A stretch of 27,421 bases of DNA from CAYLZW01 sp964388085. Its GTDB lineage: Bacteria > Myxococcota > UBA727 > CAYLZW01. Of this stretch, positions 1 through 9,371 are shown piece by piece. A program made the translations under genes and the position numbers. The notes below the pieces were generated by a model. It was not told where the DNA came from and ran no database searches. It saw only the letters and a program-made list of their open reading frames with translations. The stretch spans positions 1-27,421 of the forward strand of contig CAYLZW010000047.1 in NCBI GenBank assembly GCA_964388085.1, in the 5' to 3' direction. The first letter of the stretch is position 1. Each line of letters begins with the position of its first letter.

Positions 1-232
1 GGCTGATCGGCAGCTCGCGGCCGTCCTCACGCAGGCGGCGGCAGAGCGTGAAGCCGTCGACGCGCGGCAGGTTCACGTCGCTGACGACGGCGCTCGGAGC
101 TTCGGCGCGCGCGAGCTTCAGGCCGCGCTCTCCGTCGCCCGCGCGCAGCACCTCGTGGCCGGCGTCCTCGAACGCGAGCGCGAGCACCTCGAGCAGCGCC
201 TCATCGTCGTCGATCAGCAGGATGCGCGCCAC
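1..232 (-). CDS. Response regulator receiver domain protein, 3' end outside window
   Basis: The visible 77 residues are the N-terminal part of a CheY-like receiver domain. The protein begins VARILLIDDD, giving the acidic pocket (Asp8-Asp10), and the phosphoacceptor is Asp52 in SDVNLPRVDGF, the usual D-x-x-L/M-P-x-x-D/N-G context. The GTG at 232 is chosen because a GGAGGG Shine-Dalgarno lies about seven bases upstream. The gene runs off the left edge, so the output domain (if any) and the partner histidine kinase cannot be named. It is divergent from the Lhr helicase gene, with 236 bp between the starts. Family assignment is firm; the role is unknown. Confidence 0.9.
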   Translation of the reverse strand, partial: MARILLIDDDEALLEVLALAFEDAGHEVLRAGDGERGLKLARAEAPSAVVSDVNLPRVDGFTLCRRLREDGRELPIS

Positions 233-468
233 GGTCCCTCCGGGAGCCGAAGATGCCAGATCGCGGGCGCGCGCGAACCTCCCGCGTCACCGTTCCGACG
301 GCGCTCGCCCTCGAGCGCGTCCAGCGCGGCCCCGACGACGCGGTCCCGCGCGCACACGGCGGAGGAGCCCTGCCCTACGGATGGCGGGCCGGGCGGCGCC
401 GCCTCTCCGCGCGTGCGATCGATACAGATCCGATACGCTTCGCTCCTCACGACCTCGCGGGTGCCTCG

Positions 469-3400
469 ATGACGGTGACGACGACCCCCCTGGCGGCGCA
501 GCACGGCTTCTCCGCACCGGTGGAGGCCTGGTTCAGCCGGACCTTCGGCGCGGCCACCGGCGCCCAGCGCGCGGGTTGGCCCGCGATCCGCCGGGGGGAG
601 CACACGCTGATCGCCGCGCCGACCGGCGCCGGCAAGACGCTCGCGGCCTTCCTCTCCGCCCTCGACGATCTGTTCAGCGCGGCCCGCACGGGCGAGCTCG
701 AGGAGGGCGTGCGAGTGGTCTACGTCTCGCCGCTGAAGGCGCTCTCGAACGACGTACACAAGAACCTGATGCTGCCGCTCGAGGGCATCCGGCGCGTCGC
801 CGACGAGATGGGCCTCGAGGTGGCGCCCATCCGCGCCGCCGTGCGCACGGGGGACACGCCGAGCGCGGAGCGCCAGAAGCTCGTGAAGGCGCCGCCGCAC
901 ATCCTCGTCACGACGCCGGAGTCGCTGTACCTGCTGCTCACGAGCGAGTCCGGCCGGCGCATGTTGGCCCCCGCTCGCACGGTGATCGTCGACGAGATCC
1001 ACGCGCTCGCGCCCGACCGCCGCGGCGCGCACCTCACGCTCACGCTCGAGCGCCTCGACGCGCTGTGCGGGCGTCCGCTGCAGCGCATCGGGCTCTCGGC
1101 CACGCAGTCGCCCATCGAGGAGGTCGCGCGCTTCCTCGTCGGTACGCGCAACGTCGCCGGCGACGGGGCGCCGCGCTGTCACATCGTCGACGAAGGGCAC
1201 CGGCGCGCCCTCGACCTCGCCATCGAGCTGCCGCGCTCGGAGCTCGAGGCCGTCATGCCGAGCGAGGTGTGGAGCGAGCTGTACGGGCGCTTGGCGACGC
1301 TCATCGAGGAGCACGAGACGACGCTGGTGTTCGTGAACACGCGCAGGCTCGCCGAGCGCGTCACGCAGAACCTGAGCGAGCGGCTCGGGCCCGAGGCCGT
1401 GACCTCGCACCACGGCAGCCTGTCCACGAAGCTGCGACTCGACGCCGAGCAGCGTCTGAAGCGCGGGGAGCTGCGCGCGCTCGTCGCCACGGCGTCCCTC
1501 GAGCTCGGCATCGACATCGGCGCCGTCGACCTCGTCTGCCAGATCGGTCCGACGCCCGCCATCGCCACCTTCCTGCAGCGCGTCGGCCGCTCGGGGCACA
1601 GCGTCGGCGGGCTGCCGAAGGGCCGCATCTTCCCCTTGAGCCGTGACGAGCTCGCGGCCTGCGCGGCGCTGGTGCGCGCGGTGCGCGCGGGTGAGCTCGA
1701 CCGGCTGCGCATCCCCGAGCACCCGCTCGACATCCTCAGCCAACAGCTCGTCGCGGAGGTGGCCTCGCGGGACCTCGGCGAAGAGGCCCTCTTCGAGCTC
1801 GTGCGGGGCGCCTGGCCCTATCGCGGCCTCGAGCGCGAGGACTTCGACGCCGTGGTGCGCAGCCTCGCCGAGGGCTACGCCGTGGGCACGGCCCGGCGGC
1901 GGCGATACCTTTATCACGACGTCGTGGAGCGCGCGCTTCGGCCGCGCAAGGGCGCCAGGCTCGCGGCGCTCACGAGCGGAGGCGCCATCCCCGACAACGC
2001 CGACTACGCCGTCGTCGCCGAGCCTACCGGCGTGCGCGTGGGCACGCTCAACGAGGACTTCGCCATCGAGAGCATGGCGGGTGACGTGTTTCAGCTCGGC
2101 AACACCTCCTGGCGCATCCAGCGCGTCGAGCGCGGGACCGTCCGCGTCGAGGACGCACGCGGACAGCCGCCCTCGATCCCGTTCTGGCTCGGGGAGGCGC
2201 CGGCCCGCACGCGGGAGCTGTCGTGGTCGGTGTCGGAGCTGCGCCGTGCCGTGGAGCCCGTGCTCGAGGACCTCGAGGAGGCAAGCCGCGTGATTCAGTC
2301 CGCCACCGGGCTGGCGAGCGAGGGCGCCTTCCAGGTCGCGAGCTATCTCGCGACCTCGAAGCAGGCCCTCGGCGCGCTGCCCACCTTCGACACCTTCGTG
2401 TTCGAGCGCTTCTATGACGAGCTCGGCGGCGCCCACCTCGTGCTGCACGCGCCGCTCGGCGGTCGGCTGTTGCGCGCCTTTGGCCTCGCGCTGCGAAAGC
2501 GCTTCTGCCGCAGCTTCAACTTCGAGCTGCAGGCGGCCGCCAGCGAGGAGGCCGTCGTCCTCTCGGTCGGGCCGGACACCTCCTTCGAGCTCGCCGACAT
2601 CCCGCGCTTTTTGTCGTCGAAGACGGTGCGCGACGTGCTCATCCAGGCGCTGCTCGACGCGCCCATGTTCCAGACGCGCTGGCGCTGGAACGCCTCTCGT
2701 TCGCTCGCGCTCCTGCGCCAGCGAGGCGGCAAGCGGGTGCCCGGGCCCTTGCAGCGCATCGAGGCAGAGGACCTGCTCGTCAGCGTGTTCCCGCAGCAGG
2801 CCGCCTGCCTCGAGAACATCGTTGGGGACCGCGAGGTGCCGGACCACCCGCTGGTGCGGCAGACCGTCGAGGACTGCCTGACCGAAGCCATGGACATCGA
2901 CGGGCTCGAGGACGTGCTGCGGCGCATGGAGGCCGGCGAGATCCGCGTCGTGCTCGCGGAGACGCCCGAGCCCTCGCCGCTCGCGCACGAGATCCTGAAC
3001 GCGCGGCCGTACGCCTTCCTCGACGACGTCCCGCTCGAGGAGCGCCGTGTGCAGGCGTTGTTCCTGCGGCGCAGCGCCGAGCCTCGCTCGGCTGACGACG
3101 TCGGCACGCTCGACCCGGCCGCGCTCCGGAAGGTGCTCGACGAGGTCGCGCTCTCGGTGGGCTCTCCCGACGAGGCGCACGACGCCTTGATCTGGCTCGG
3201 CGCCGTGCTCGACGACGACGTCCGCCGGCCCGCTCGAGGGGAGCCGTGGTCACAGCACCTGGACGCGCTCGTCGGCGCCGGCCGGGCCGCGCGGCTCGAG
3301 CGCGCAGGGGCGCCCGCCGTATGGGTCGCCAACGAGCGCTACACGGCCCTCCTGAGGATGCTCGACGGCGCGGTGCCGCGCCCTCCGCTCTCGCCGGCCC

Positions 3401-4821
3401 CGCACCCGAGCGCCGATTGGGACCGCGCGACGACGCTGCGCGAGGTGCTGCGAGGCCGCCTCGAGCTGAGCGGCCCGCTGACGGCGGCCGCGCTGTCGAC
3501 CGCCCTCGGGGTGCCGCTCGCGGATGTCCTGGACGCGCTGGCGCGGCTGGAGGCCGCCGGGGAGGTGCTGCGCGGACACTTCGTGACTTCGAGCGCCGAG
3601 GCCGCGCGCGATCCGGCGCACGAGATACAGTTCTGCAATCGTAGAATCGTCGCCCGCGCCCAACGGCTGACGCTGCAGCGGCTGAGGGCCGAGATCGAGC
3701 CCGTGTCCGTACAGACGTACCTGCGCTTCTTGCTCTCGTGGCAGCGGCTCAGCTCCGGCGGCCTCGCGCGCGGCGCCGCCAGCGTCGAGCCCGTGCTGAA
3801 GCTGCTCGAGGGCTTCGAGGCGCCGGCCGCGGCCTGGGAGCGAGATCTGCTCGCGAGCCGCCTCGCCGATTACGCCCCGGCCTGGCTCGACCCGCTGTTC
3901 CTGTCGGGCCAGTGGGTGTGGGGCCGCCTGTCGCCCGCGTCGTCGTCGGCGGAGGGCGGCGTCCGGGCGGGCTCGTTCAAGACGGCGCCGCTCTCGCTGC
4001 TGCCACGCGCGGCCGTGCGCTCTTGGCGGCCGAGCAGCGACGAAGCGATCGAGCTGCACGACGACGCCGGGCGAGTTCTTCGGGCGCTCGACGCCCGCGG
4101 CGCCTGCTTCTTCTCGGACCTCGTCGAGCACAGCGCCCTGCCCCCGCGAGAGGTCGAGCGCGCGCTCGCGGATCTCGTCGCGACCGGCGTCGTCACCGCG
4201 GACGGGTTTCAGGGCGCGCGCGCGCTGCTCAAGCAGCAGAAGCGTCCAGCGTCGCCGTGGGCGCGCTCCTCCGGCGGGCTCGAAGCGGCGGGTCGCTGGA
4301 GCCGGCTCCCCTCGTCCGCCGGCGAGCGCGATGACGACGCCGTCGAGCGGCAGGCGCGCGCGCTGCTCCGGCGTTACGGCGTCGTCGGCCGAAAGGTGCT
4401 CGAGCGCGAGCGGCTCGCGGCCCCCTGGCGAGACATCGTCCGCGTGCTGCGGCGCCTCGAAGCCCGCGGCGAGATCCGCGGCGGTCGCTTCGTGGCGTCG
4501 TTCACCGGCGAACAGTTCGCGTTGCCGGAGGCGGTGGAGACCTTGCGTGCCGTCCGACGACAGGACTGCAGCGGCGAGCTCGTGCGCGTCTCGGCCGCGG
4601 ACCCCTTGAACCTCGTCGGCATCGTGACGCCGGGAGAGCGCGTGCCGGCGTTCGCCCAAAACCGCGTGCTCTTCCTCGACGGAGTGCCCGTGGCGGCGCT
4701 CGAGGGCGGGCGCGCGCGGCTCTTGTCACCTGCCGCGGACGCGTCGCTGCTCGACGAGCTCACGAAGCCCGCCCCTCGGGTCGTGCGCGGCGCGAAGCGG
4801 CGCCGCTCGAGCGCTGCCTGA
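469..4821 (+). CDS. lhr: Lhr-type ATP-dependent DNA helicase (Lhr core plus long C-terminal region)
   Basis: This is a 1450-residue SF2 helicase; the E. coli Lhr is 1538 residues, so it looks like the full-length form, not only the Lhr core. Visible motifs: a Q-motif-like GAQRAGWPAI near residue 33, Walker A APTGAGKT at about 50-57, DEIH at 175-178, LSATQ near 210, TASLELGIDIG in motif V, and QRVGRSGH at 370-377. Lhr proteins translocate 3'-5' on single-stranded DNA and act in DNA repair; the C-terminal half (beyond about residue 850) matches the winged-helix-rich Lhr extension in layout. The open frame extends upstream to 253, but ATG 469 is preferred because the product MTVTTTPLAAQHGFSAPVEAW begins just before the helicase domain. 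No strong Shine-Dalgarno is visible. An AIM24-family gene follows 95 bp downstream. Confidence 0.93.
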   Translation: MTVTTTPLAAQHGFSAPVEAWFSRTFGAATGAQRAGWPAIRRGEHTLIAAPTGAGKTLAAFLSALDDLFSAARTGELEEGVRVVYVSPLKALSNDVHKNLMLPLEGIRRVADEMGLEVAPIRAAVRTGDTPSAERQKLVKAPPHILVTTPESLYLLLTSESGRRMLAPARTVIVDEIHALAPDRRGAHLTLTLERLDALCGRPLQRIGLSATQSPIEEVARFLVGTRNVAGDGAPRCHIVDEGHRRALDLAIELPRSELEAVMPSEVWSELYGRLATLIEEHETTLVFVNTRRLAERVTQNLSERLGPEAVTSHHGSLSTKLRLDAEQRLKRGELRALVATASLELGIDIGAVDLVCQIGPTPAIATFLQRVGRSGHSVGGLPKGRIFPLSRDELAACAALVRAVRAGELDRLRIPEHPLDILSQQLVAEVASRDLGEEALFELVRGAWPYRGLEREDFDAVVRSLAEGYAVGTARRRRYLYHDVVERALRPRKGARLAALTSGGAIPDNADYAVVAEPTGVRVGTLNEDFAIESMAGDVFQLGNTSWRIQRVERGTVRVEDARGQPPSIPFWLGEAPARTRELSWSVSELRRAVEPVLEDLEEASRVIQSATGLASEGAFQVASYLATSKQALGALPTFDTFVFERFYDELGGAHLVLHAPLGGRLLRAFGLALRKRFCRSFNFELQAAASEEAVVLSVGPDTSFELADIPRFLSSKTVRDVLIQALLDAPMFQTRWRWNASRSLALLRQRGGKRVPGPLQRIEAEDLLVSVFPQQAACLENIVGDREVPDHPLVRQTVEDCLTEAMDIDGLEDVLRRMEAGEIRVVLAETPEPSPLAHEILNARPYAFLDDVPLEERRVQALFLRRSAEPRSADDVGTLDPAALRKVLDEVALSVGSPDEAHDALIWLGAVLDDDVRRPARGEPWSQHLDALVGAGRAARLERAGAPAVWVANERYTALLRMLDGAVPRPPLSPAPHPSADWDRATTLREVLRGRLELSGPLTAAALSTALGVPLADVLDALARLEAAGEVLRGHFVTSSAEAARDPAHEIQFCNRRIVARAQRLTLQRLRAEIEPVSVQTYLRFLLSWQRLSSGGLARGAASVEPVLKLLEGFEAPAAAWERDLLASRLADYAPAWLDPLFLSGQWVWGRLSPASSSAEGGVRAGSFKTAPLSLLPRAAVRSWRPSSDEAIELHDDAGRVLRALDARGACFFSDLVEHSALPPREVERALADLVATGVVTADGFQGARALLKQQKRPASPWARSSGGLEAAGRWSRLPSSAGERDDDAVERQARALLRRYGVVGRKVLERERLAAPWRDIVRVLRRLEARGEIRGGRFVASFTGEQFALPEAVETLRAVRRQDCSGELVRVSAADPLNLVGIVTPGERVPAFAQNRVLFLDGVPVAALEGGRARLLSPAADASLLDELTKPAPRVVRGAKRRRSSAA

Positions 4822-4916
4822 AACCCGCGTGCCAGCGCCGAAGGATTCGCGTAGAGCCAGCCGCGCGACCAGCAGCTCCATTCGCTCTCGGGGCGTCCCC
4901 CCGCGGAGGCGCCAAC

Positions 4917-5624
4917 GTGACGAACGAGATCCTCCACTTCGACGACGCAAAGCTGCCTGCCAGGGGCGCGGGCTACGAGATCACCGGCGAGATCGCGCAG
5001 GCGGCGACGCTCACCCTGCACAGCGGCGAGAAGGCCTGGGCGAGCCGCGGCGCGCTCGTGTCCCTCGACGACGGCATCGGCTGGCACCTCGAGGTGCCCG
5101 GCGGCGTCGGCGCGGCGGTGGGGCGCGCCTTCGCCGGCGAAGGCCTCTCGCTCACGCGCATCTCGTCCTCGAAGGCCGGCGCCAGGGTCGTGCTCGCCTC
5201 GGGCCAACCGGGCAAGGTCATCGCCTGGGACCTCGACGCGGGCGGTGACGTCGTCTGTACGCGCGGCTCGTTCCTGGCGGCGACCGGTGACGTCGAGATC
5301 ATCCCGACCGTCGCCAAGCGCGCCGGCGCGGCGCTGTTCGGCGGCGCGGGCATCGTGCTGCAGCGCATCCACGGGCGCGGCGTCGCCTTCGTGCACGGCA
5401 GCGGCGACTTCGTGCGCCATGAGCTCGCCGCGGGCCAGGTGCTGCAGGTCTCCACCGGCAACCTCGCCGCCTTCAGCGCCGGCGTCGACTACGGCATCGT
5501 CGGCGTCCAGGGCTGCCGAAACATCCTGTTCGGCGCCGAGGGGCTGTTCATGGCGCGGCTCGCCGGGCCCGGCGTGGTGCTCACCCAGACGCTCAAGCGT
5601 GCTCCCGCGACGCGCACGCGCTGA
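4917..5624 (+). CDS. AIM24 family protein
   Basis: The 235-residue protein is rich in short beta strands and glycine turns. Repeated motifs such as FLAATGDVEI, GGAGIVLQRIHGRG and LAAGQVLQVSTGNLAAF are typical of the AIM24 (TIGR00266) fold. Bacterial members have no settled function; the yeast namesake is a mitochondrial inner-membrane protein. No signal peptide or membrane helix is seen, so it is probably cytoplasmic. The GTG start is set by GGAGG at 4905-4909, seven bases upstream. It follows the helicase gene by 95 bp and could be co-transcribed. It converges with the metallo-beta-lactamase gene, with only 28 bp between the stops. Confidence 0.85.
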   Translation: MTNEILHFDDAKLPARGAGYEITGEIAQAATLTLHSGEKAWASRGALVSLDDGIGWHLEVPGGVGAAVGRAFAGEGLSLTRISSSKAGARVVLASGQPGKVIAWDLDAGGDVVCTRGSFLAATGDVEIIPTVAKRAGAALFGGAGIVLQRIHGRGVAFVHGSGDFVRHELAAGQVLQVSTGNLAAFSAGVDYGIVGVQGCRNILFGAEGLFMARLAGPGVVLTQTLKRAPATRTR

Positions 5625-5652
5625 CGCGTCCGCCCGCGCGTCTCGCCCTCGC

Positions 5653-7860
5653 TCACAGCAGCTCTTCGAGCAGATCGACGAGCGACGCTACCGCCGGAGC
5701 GGGAAGCGGCTCCGGCGCCGCCCACGGCTGCACGCGGACGCGTACCCCCGGGTTCTCCTCGAGGAAGGCGCTCAGGTCGCGCGCTCGGATGCGGAAGCCG
5801 CGCCCCGCCTCCGACGACAGCGCGTCGTCGGCGTGCTCTCCGCCCGCCAGCGCCGCGGCCGGCTCTCCGACGAGAGCCCCCCGGCCGAGCTCGCGGGCGC
5901 CGCAGCGGACGCGCCCCTTCTGCACGAGGATGAGCTCGGACGCCGACGCGCCCGCGCGGAGGAGCGGTGCGCCGGCGCGCCACGTCTTCGGACGCAGCAG
6001 CATCTCGAACGCCGTCTTCTGGGCCACCGTCATGCCGCTGAAGTGCTCGGTCTCCTCGAGCAACGCGCCGGCGTCGAGCTCGCGCACGCGCGCGTGGCGC
6101 CTCACGAGCGCGCACGCGTCGGTGCCTTCGCAGATCTCCCGCACGCGCGCGCCGTGGATGGCGAGCAGCTCGAGATCCGTCTTCGCGACCACGTCGGCGG
6201 TGCGCGGCTGGCCGAGGAACACCGCCATCTCGCCGAGCGTGTCTCCGACGCCGTAGACCTCGAGCTCGCGACCGCCCTTCAGCACGGCGGCCTTACCGGC
6301 GGCGACGACGTAGACGTGCTCCCCGACGTCACCCTGGCGGATGAAGCAGGTGCCGGCCTTCACGTGCTCGAGACGACAGGCGGCGAGCAGCTCGGCGGCG
6401 CGCGCGAGCGGCAGCCCTTCGAACAAGCGCACGGCGCCGAGCAGTCGCAGGTGCGTGGCCACGCGCTCTTCCGGCGGCTCACTCACGTTCAGGACGAGCG
6501 TGCCGGCGCGGCCCGGCCGAGCGACGCGCAGGCCCATGTCCGGCGTGACGCGGGACGGCGTGGTGTGCACGACGACGACGCGCCGGCGCACGGCCTTCGG
6601 CAGGCGCGTGAGCACCTCGAGCTGCGTGTGCAGCGGCGGCACGCCGGCCTCGTGAAAGACGAGGTCGTGCCCCCAATCGAAGCCGAGCAGCTCCTCGCGA
6701 CGCTCGGGCTCCATGCCGCCCTCTGCGTAGATGACCTCGATGCGCGCCGGATCGTTCAAGGTGTCGGACGAGTAGGTGAAGCTCTTGCCCGAATAATGCG
6801 CCTCGAAGGCGATGGTCGGGATGGAGTGCAGCGTGTAGCGGAAGATGAACTGCGCCTTCTCGAGCGTCATGGGCGCGCCGACGTGCACGGGCCGAAAGTC
6901 GAACAGCCTCGCGATCTCGTCCTCGGGGATGCCGGAGAGGAGCGACCACTTTCGCCGGTAGGAGCTGAAGATGGTGGGCGTCGTGTAGAGCGTGACGCGT
7001 CCGCCGGTGAGCGCCTTCTGCAAGGTGCCCGCGTCGTGGTCCGCGTGGCAGTGCGTCAGCAGGATGGCCGCGATGTGCGAGAGATCGACGTCGGCGCTCT
7101 GCAACACGTCGAGCGCGTGCACCGGCGGGTCCACCATGACGCCGCGGCCGCCGACCCAGAGGACGAAGCCGCTCGTCTTCTCGGCCGGATCGGGATCGAA
7201 GCCATGGCTGCGCCCGAGCGTGGTCACCCCGAAGGCCGGCGGCACGAAGGCCGCACGCTCGCCCCGCACGTCGAGCGCGGGCTTCGGCAGCGGCGGGTCG
7301 GCGGGGAAGCGCGCCTGGCACGCTCCGTCCCAGTGCACGCTGAAGCCATCGGCCTCCTCCTCGACGAACACGCCGCCGCCGAGCGCCACGCGTCCGTCCT
7401 CGAAACAGACCAGCTCGAGCGCGTCGTCGAGCTGGAGCAGGCCGCTCGCGTAGGGGCCGCGCCGAAAATAGTCGTACTCGCGGCGCAGGTCGGGCAGCCG
7501 GAAGCCGGGCGCGTAGTCCTGCGCGAGCAACAGCTCCTCGGGGCCGAGCAGCGCCTCCTTCACGGCGCCACGCACGCGCCTGCCGAGCTCCTCGGTGGTG
7601 ACGACGCGCACCGCGCGCTGCCGCGCGAACAGGTTGAAATAGATCGGGAACTCGAGGTCGGCGTAGGAGACGCCCCGACGAGGATCGAAGAGGTGCTTGC
7701 CGAGCACGAAGATCTGCGGGACGCCGCGCTCGTCCTTGAGCGTGTCCTTGATGGTCTCCGAGGGCGCCCCGAACTGCAGCGGCCCGACGGGCGTGTCGAT
7801 CCACAGCCCCCCTCGGCTCAGCCGGCGCGGCTCTCGCAGGGCTCGTTCCGTGCTCACCAC
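5653..7860 (-). CDS. Metallo-beta-lactamase-fold protein with two C-terminal cyclic-nucleotide-binding domains
   Basis: About 735 residues from GTG 7860. A unique N-terminal region (about 1-200, including GLWIDTPVGPLQFGAPSETI and VPQIFVLGKHLFDP) precedes an MBL-fold hydrolase with the metal motif THCHADHD (His270, His272, Asp274, His275), a later HxIP segment and SSDTLND. From about residue 470 a cNBD/CRP-like domain contains a phosphate-binding cassette LGEMAVFLGQPRTADV with the expected Glu and Arg. A second cNBD-like module (about 600-715) has lost the cassette and is likely structural. MBL-cNBD proteins are known from spirochaetes and related bacteria; substrates are not established. An in-frame TTG at 7890 is possible, but the GTG at 7860 (a second GTG follows at 7857) has a TATCGT box exactly six bases upstream and no Shine-Dalgarno, suggesting leaderless translation. 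Confidence 0.88.
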   Translation of the reverse strand: MVSTERALREPRRLSRGGLWIDTPVGPLQFGAPSETIKDTLKDERGVPQIFVLGKHLFDPRRGVSYADLEFPIYFNLFARQRAVRVVTTEELGRRVRGAVKEALLGPEELLLAQDYAPGFRLPDLRREYDYFRRGPYASGLLQLDDALELVCFEDGRVALGGGVFVEEEADGFSVHWDGACQARFPADPPLPKPALDVRGERAAFVPPAFGVTTLGRSHGFDPDPAEKTSGFVLWVGGRGVMVDPPVHALDVLQSADVDLSHIAAILLTHCHADHDAGTLQKALTGGRVTLYTTPTIFSSYRRKWSLLSGIPEDEIARLFDFRPVHVGAPMTLEKAQFIFRYTLHSIPTIAFEAHYSGKSFTYSSDTLNDPARIEVIYAEGGMEPERREELLGFDWGHDLVFHEAGVPPLHTQLEVLTRLPKAVRRRVVVVHTTPSRVTPDMGLRVARPGRAGTLVLNVSEPPEERVATHLRLLGAVRLFEGLPLARAAELLAACRLEHVKAGTCFIRQGDVGEHVYVVAAGKAAVLKGGRELEVYGVGDTLGEMAVFLGQPRTADVVAKTDLELLAIHGARVREICEGTDACALVRRHARVRELDAGALLEETEHFSGMTVAQKTAFEMLLRPKTWRAGAPLLRAGASASELILVQKGRVRCGARELGRGALVGEPAAALAGGEHADDALSSEAGRGFRIRARDLSAFLEENPGVRVRVQPWAAPEPLPAPAVASLVDLLEELL

Positions 7861-7963
7861 GGGGTGACGATAGACCGGCGGCCACCGCAACGCTCGCGCG
7901 CAAAGGGCCCTGCGCGCGCAAGCGGTCCTCGTCGTGGGATCCGCGTTCGGCTATCCTCGTCGG
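7861..7963. promoter_or_regulatory. Divergent promoter region with two TATNNT boxes six bases from GTG starts
   Basis: On the minus strand, CTATCGTCACCCC runs into GTG 7860, with TATCGT at 7872-7867. On the plus strand, CTATCCTCGTCGG runs into GTG 7964, with TATCCT at 7952-7957. In both cases six bases separate the box from the start codon, so transcription would begin at or next to the start codon. Neither gene has a Shine-Dalgarno or a clear TTGACA-like -35 box. Confidence 0.4.
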
Positions 7964-9184
7964 GTGCCGGACGATCGCCCCCTCCCCGCCGACCGCGGCG
8001 TCACCCAGAGGCGCCGCCTCGCGCAGCGCATCGCGGGCCTCCGCCCCTCGCTGTACGCGCGCGTTTTGAGCCGGCTGCAGTCCTACAGCGGCGAGATCTA
8101 TCCCTTCCATATCGGCGAGACGTGGCTCCTGCCTGACCCCCTCGTGAAGCAGGCGCTGCGGGACATCGACGACCGCGCGGTGCATCACTACGGCCATCCG
8201 CAAGGCATCCCGGAGCTGCGCGAGGCCATCGCGAACCACGTCAGCCGCCAGGGGCCGGCCACGAGCGGTGATGACGTCGTCGTCACCCATGGCGCGACGC
8301 ACGCGTTGAACCTCGCTTGTCAGGCGATCCTCGATCCCGGCGACGAGGTGCTGGTGCTCTCGCCGCACTGGCCGCTCATCAACGGCATGATCCACACGGC
8401 CTGCGCGGTCCCCGTCGAGGTGCCCTTCACCTGCCGCCTGCGTGAGACCACGCCCCCGAGCGTCGAGGAGCTGCTCGCCCCGCAGCTCTCGCCGCGGACG
8501 CGCGCGATCTACGTCACCTCACCGAACAACCCCGACGGCGTCGTGCTGCGCCGGGAGGAGCTCGCGCAGCTCGCGCGCTTCTGCGTCGAGCACGACCTCT
8601 ACGCGCTCGTCGACGAGGCCTACGAACGCTTCCACTTCGTCGAGCCCGCGCCACCGCTGGCGTCCTTCCCGGCCATGCGCGAGCGCGCCATCCGGGTGTT
8701 CACGTTCTCGAAGAGCCACCGCATGGCCGGCCTGCGCGTCGGCTTCGCCATCGCCGCCCCCGACGTGCGCGCGGCCATGGTCAAGCTGGCGAACATCTCC
8801 GTGTACAACGTCTCCCTGCTCATGCAGCGGGCCGCGCTCGTGGCGCTCGCCCAGTGCGAAGGCACCGTGGCGGAGACGGCGAGCGCCGCGCAAACGGCCC
8901 GGGACCTCTTATGCGGCGCGCTCTCAGAGCTCGACGGGCTCACCTTCACCAAGCCCGAGGGCGGCGCTTATGTGTTCGCCGACCTGAGCCGGCTGCTCGG
9001 CGGCGCCGATTGTTTCGAGCTGCTCGACGCCTGTCTCGACGAGGGCGTCGTGTTCTCTCCCGGTGGCGGCTTTGGGGCCGCCTACGAAAAGCATGCGCGC
9101 TTCTGCTTCACCGCCATGGAGCCCGAGCGCCTGAGGCGCGGCGCCGAGCGCCTGGCCAACGTGCTCGGCCGCTTCAACGGCTGA
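7964..9184 (+). CDS. Pyridoxal-phosphate-dependent class I/II aminotransferase
   Basis: A 406-residue fold-type I aminotransferase. Key segments are YGHPQGIPELREAIANH (substrate/PLP loop region), NNPDG at 188-192, VDEAY (Asp217, contacting the PLP ring nitrogen, and Tyr220), and TFSKSHRMAGLRVG with the Schiff-base lysine Lys250; an arginine in HARFCFTA near the C-terminus is the likely carboxylate-binding residue. The substrate cannot be read from sequence; aspartate-, alanine- or aromatic-type members look alike at this level. The open frame also allows GTG 7934, but GTG 7964 is preferred because TATCCT lies six bases upstream of it. It is divergent from the MBL-cNBD gene. Confidence 0.9.
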   Translation: MPDDRPLPADRGVTQRRRLAQRIAGLRPSLYARVLSRLQSYSGEIYPFHIGETWLLPDPLVKQALRDIDDRAVHHYGHPQGIPELREAIANHVSRQGPATSGDDVVVTHGATHALNLACQAILDPGDEVLVLSPHWPLINGMIHTACAVPVEVPFTCRLRETTPPSVEELLAPQLSPRTRAIYVTSPNNPDGVVLRREELAQLARFCVEHDLYALVDEAYERFHFVEPAPPLASFPAMRERAIRVFTFSKSHRMAGLRVGFAIAAPDVRAAMVKLANISVYNVSLLMQRAALVALAQCEGTVAETASAAQTARDLLCGALSELDGLTFTKPEGGAYVFADLSRLLGGADCFELLDACLDEGVVFSPGGGFGAAYEKHARFCFTAMEPERLRRGAERLANVLGRFNG

Positions 9185-9263
9185 GGCGCGGCTCGCCTGC
9201 CTGATGTGCATGGCCCAGCGCGGTTTGCCGGCCCGGTGCTCGACGCCGAAGGCGGTCACTGAC

Positions 9264-9293
9264 TTGGGAACGCGTGGCGCTTGCGGCTATGCT
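9264..9293 (+). promoter_or_regulatory. Candidate sigma-70-type promoter of the MglA-like gene
   Basis: TTGGGA (9264-9269), an 18-base spacer and TATGCT (9288-9293) lie in the 187-bp gap before the GTPase gene. This would give an untranslated leader of about 70 bases. The same TATNNT form occurs in other gaps of this window. Confidence 0.4.
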
Positions 9294-9371
9294 CCTCCCG
9301 GCGTCGCGGCGACTCGCCCCCCCGCGCCGTGAGCATCGACGAACCGCTGTTGTCACCGTCCGGGAGCCGCC

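Noticed and set aside
253..468. N-terminal extension of the Lhr helicase
   Set aside because: The extra 72 residues are Arg/Ala-rich without family resemblance and would cover the divergent promoter region.
233..468. Search for an RNA gene or riboswitch between the response regulator and the helicase gene
   Set aside because: No convincing hairpin series, tRNA-like fold or promoter pair is visible; only a weak TACGCT box at 434-439.
214..3180. Long minus-strand open frame (988 codons) across the helicase gene
   Set aside because: It is antisense to conserved helicase motifs, and its product is Arg/Glu/His-rich without domains. High GC at third codon positions removes stops from such frames.
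5245..8136. Long plus-strand open frame (963 codons) over the MBL-cNBD gene
   Set aside because: Antisense shadow of a gene with clear metal-binding and cNBD motifs; it also overlaps the AIM24 gene.
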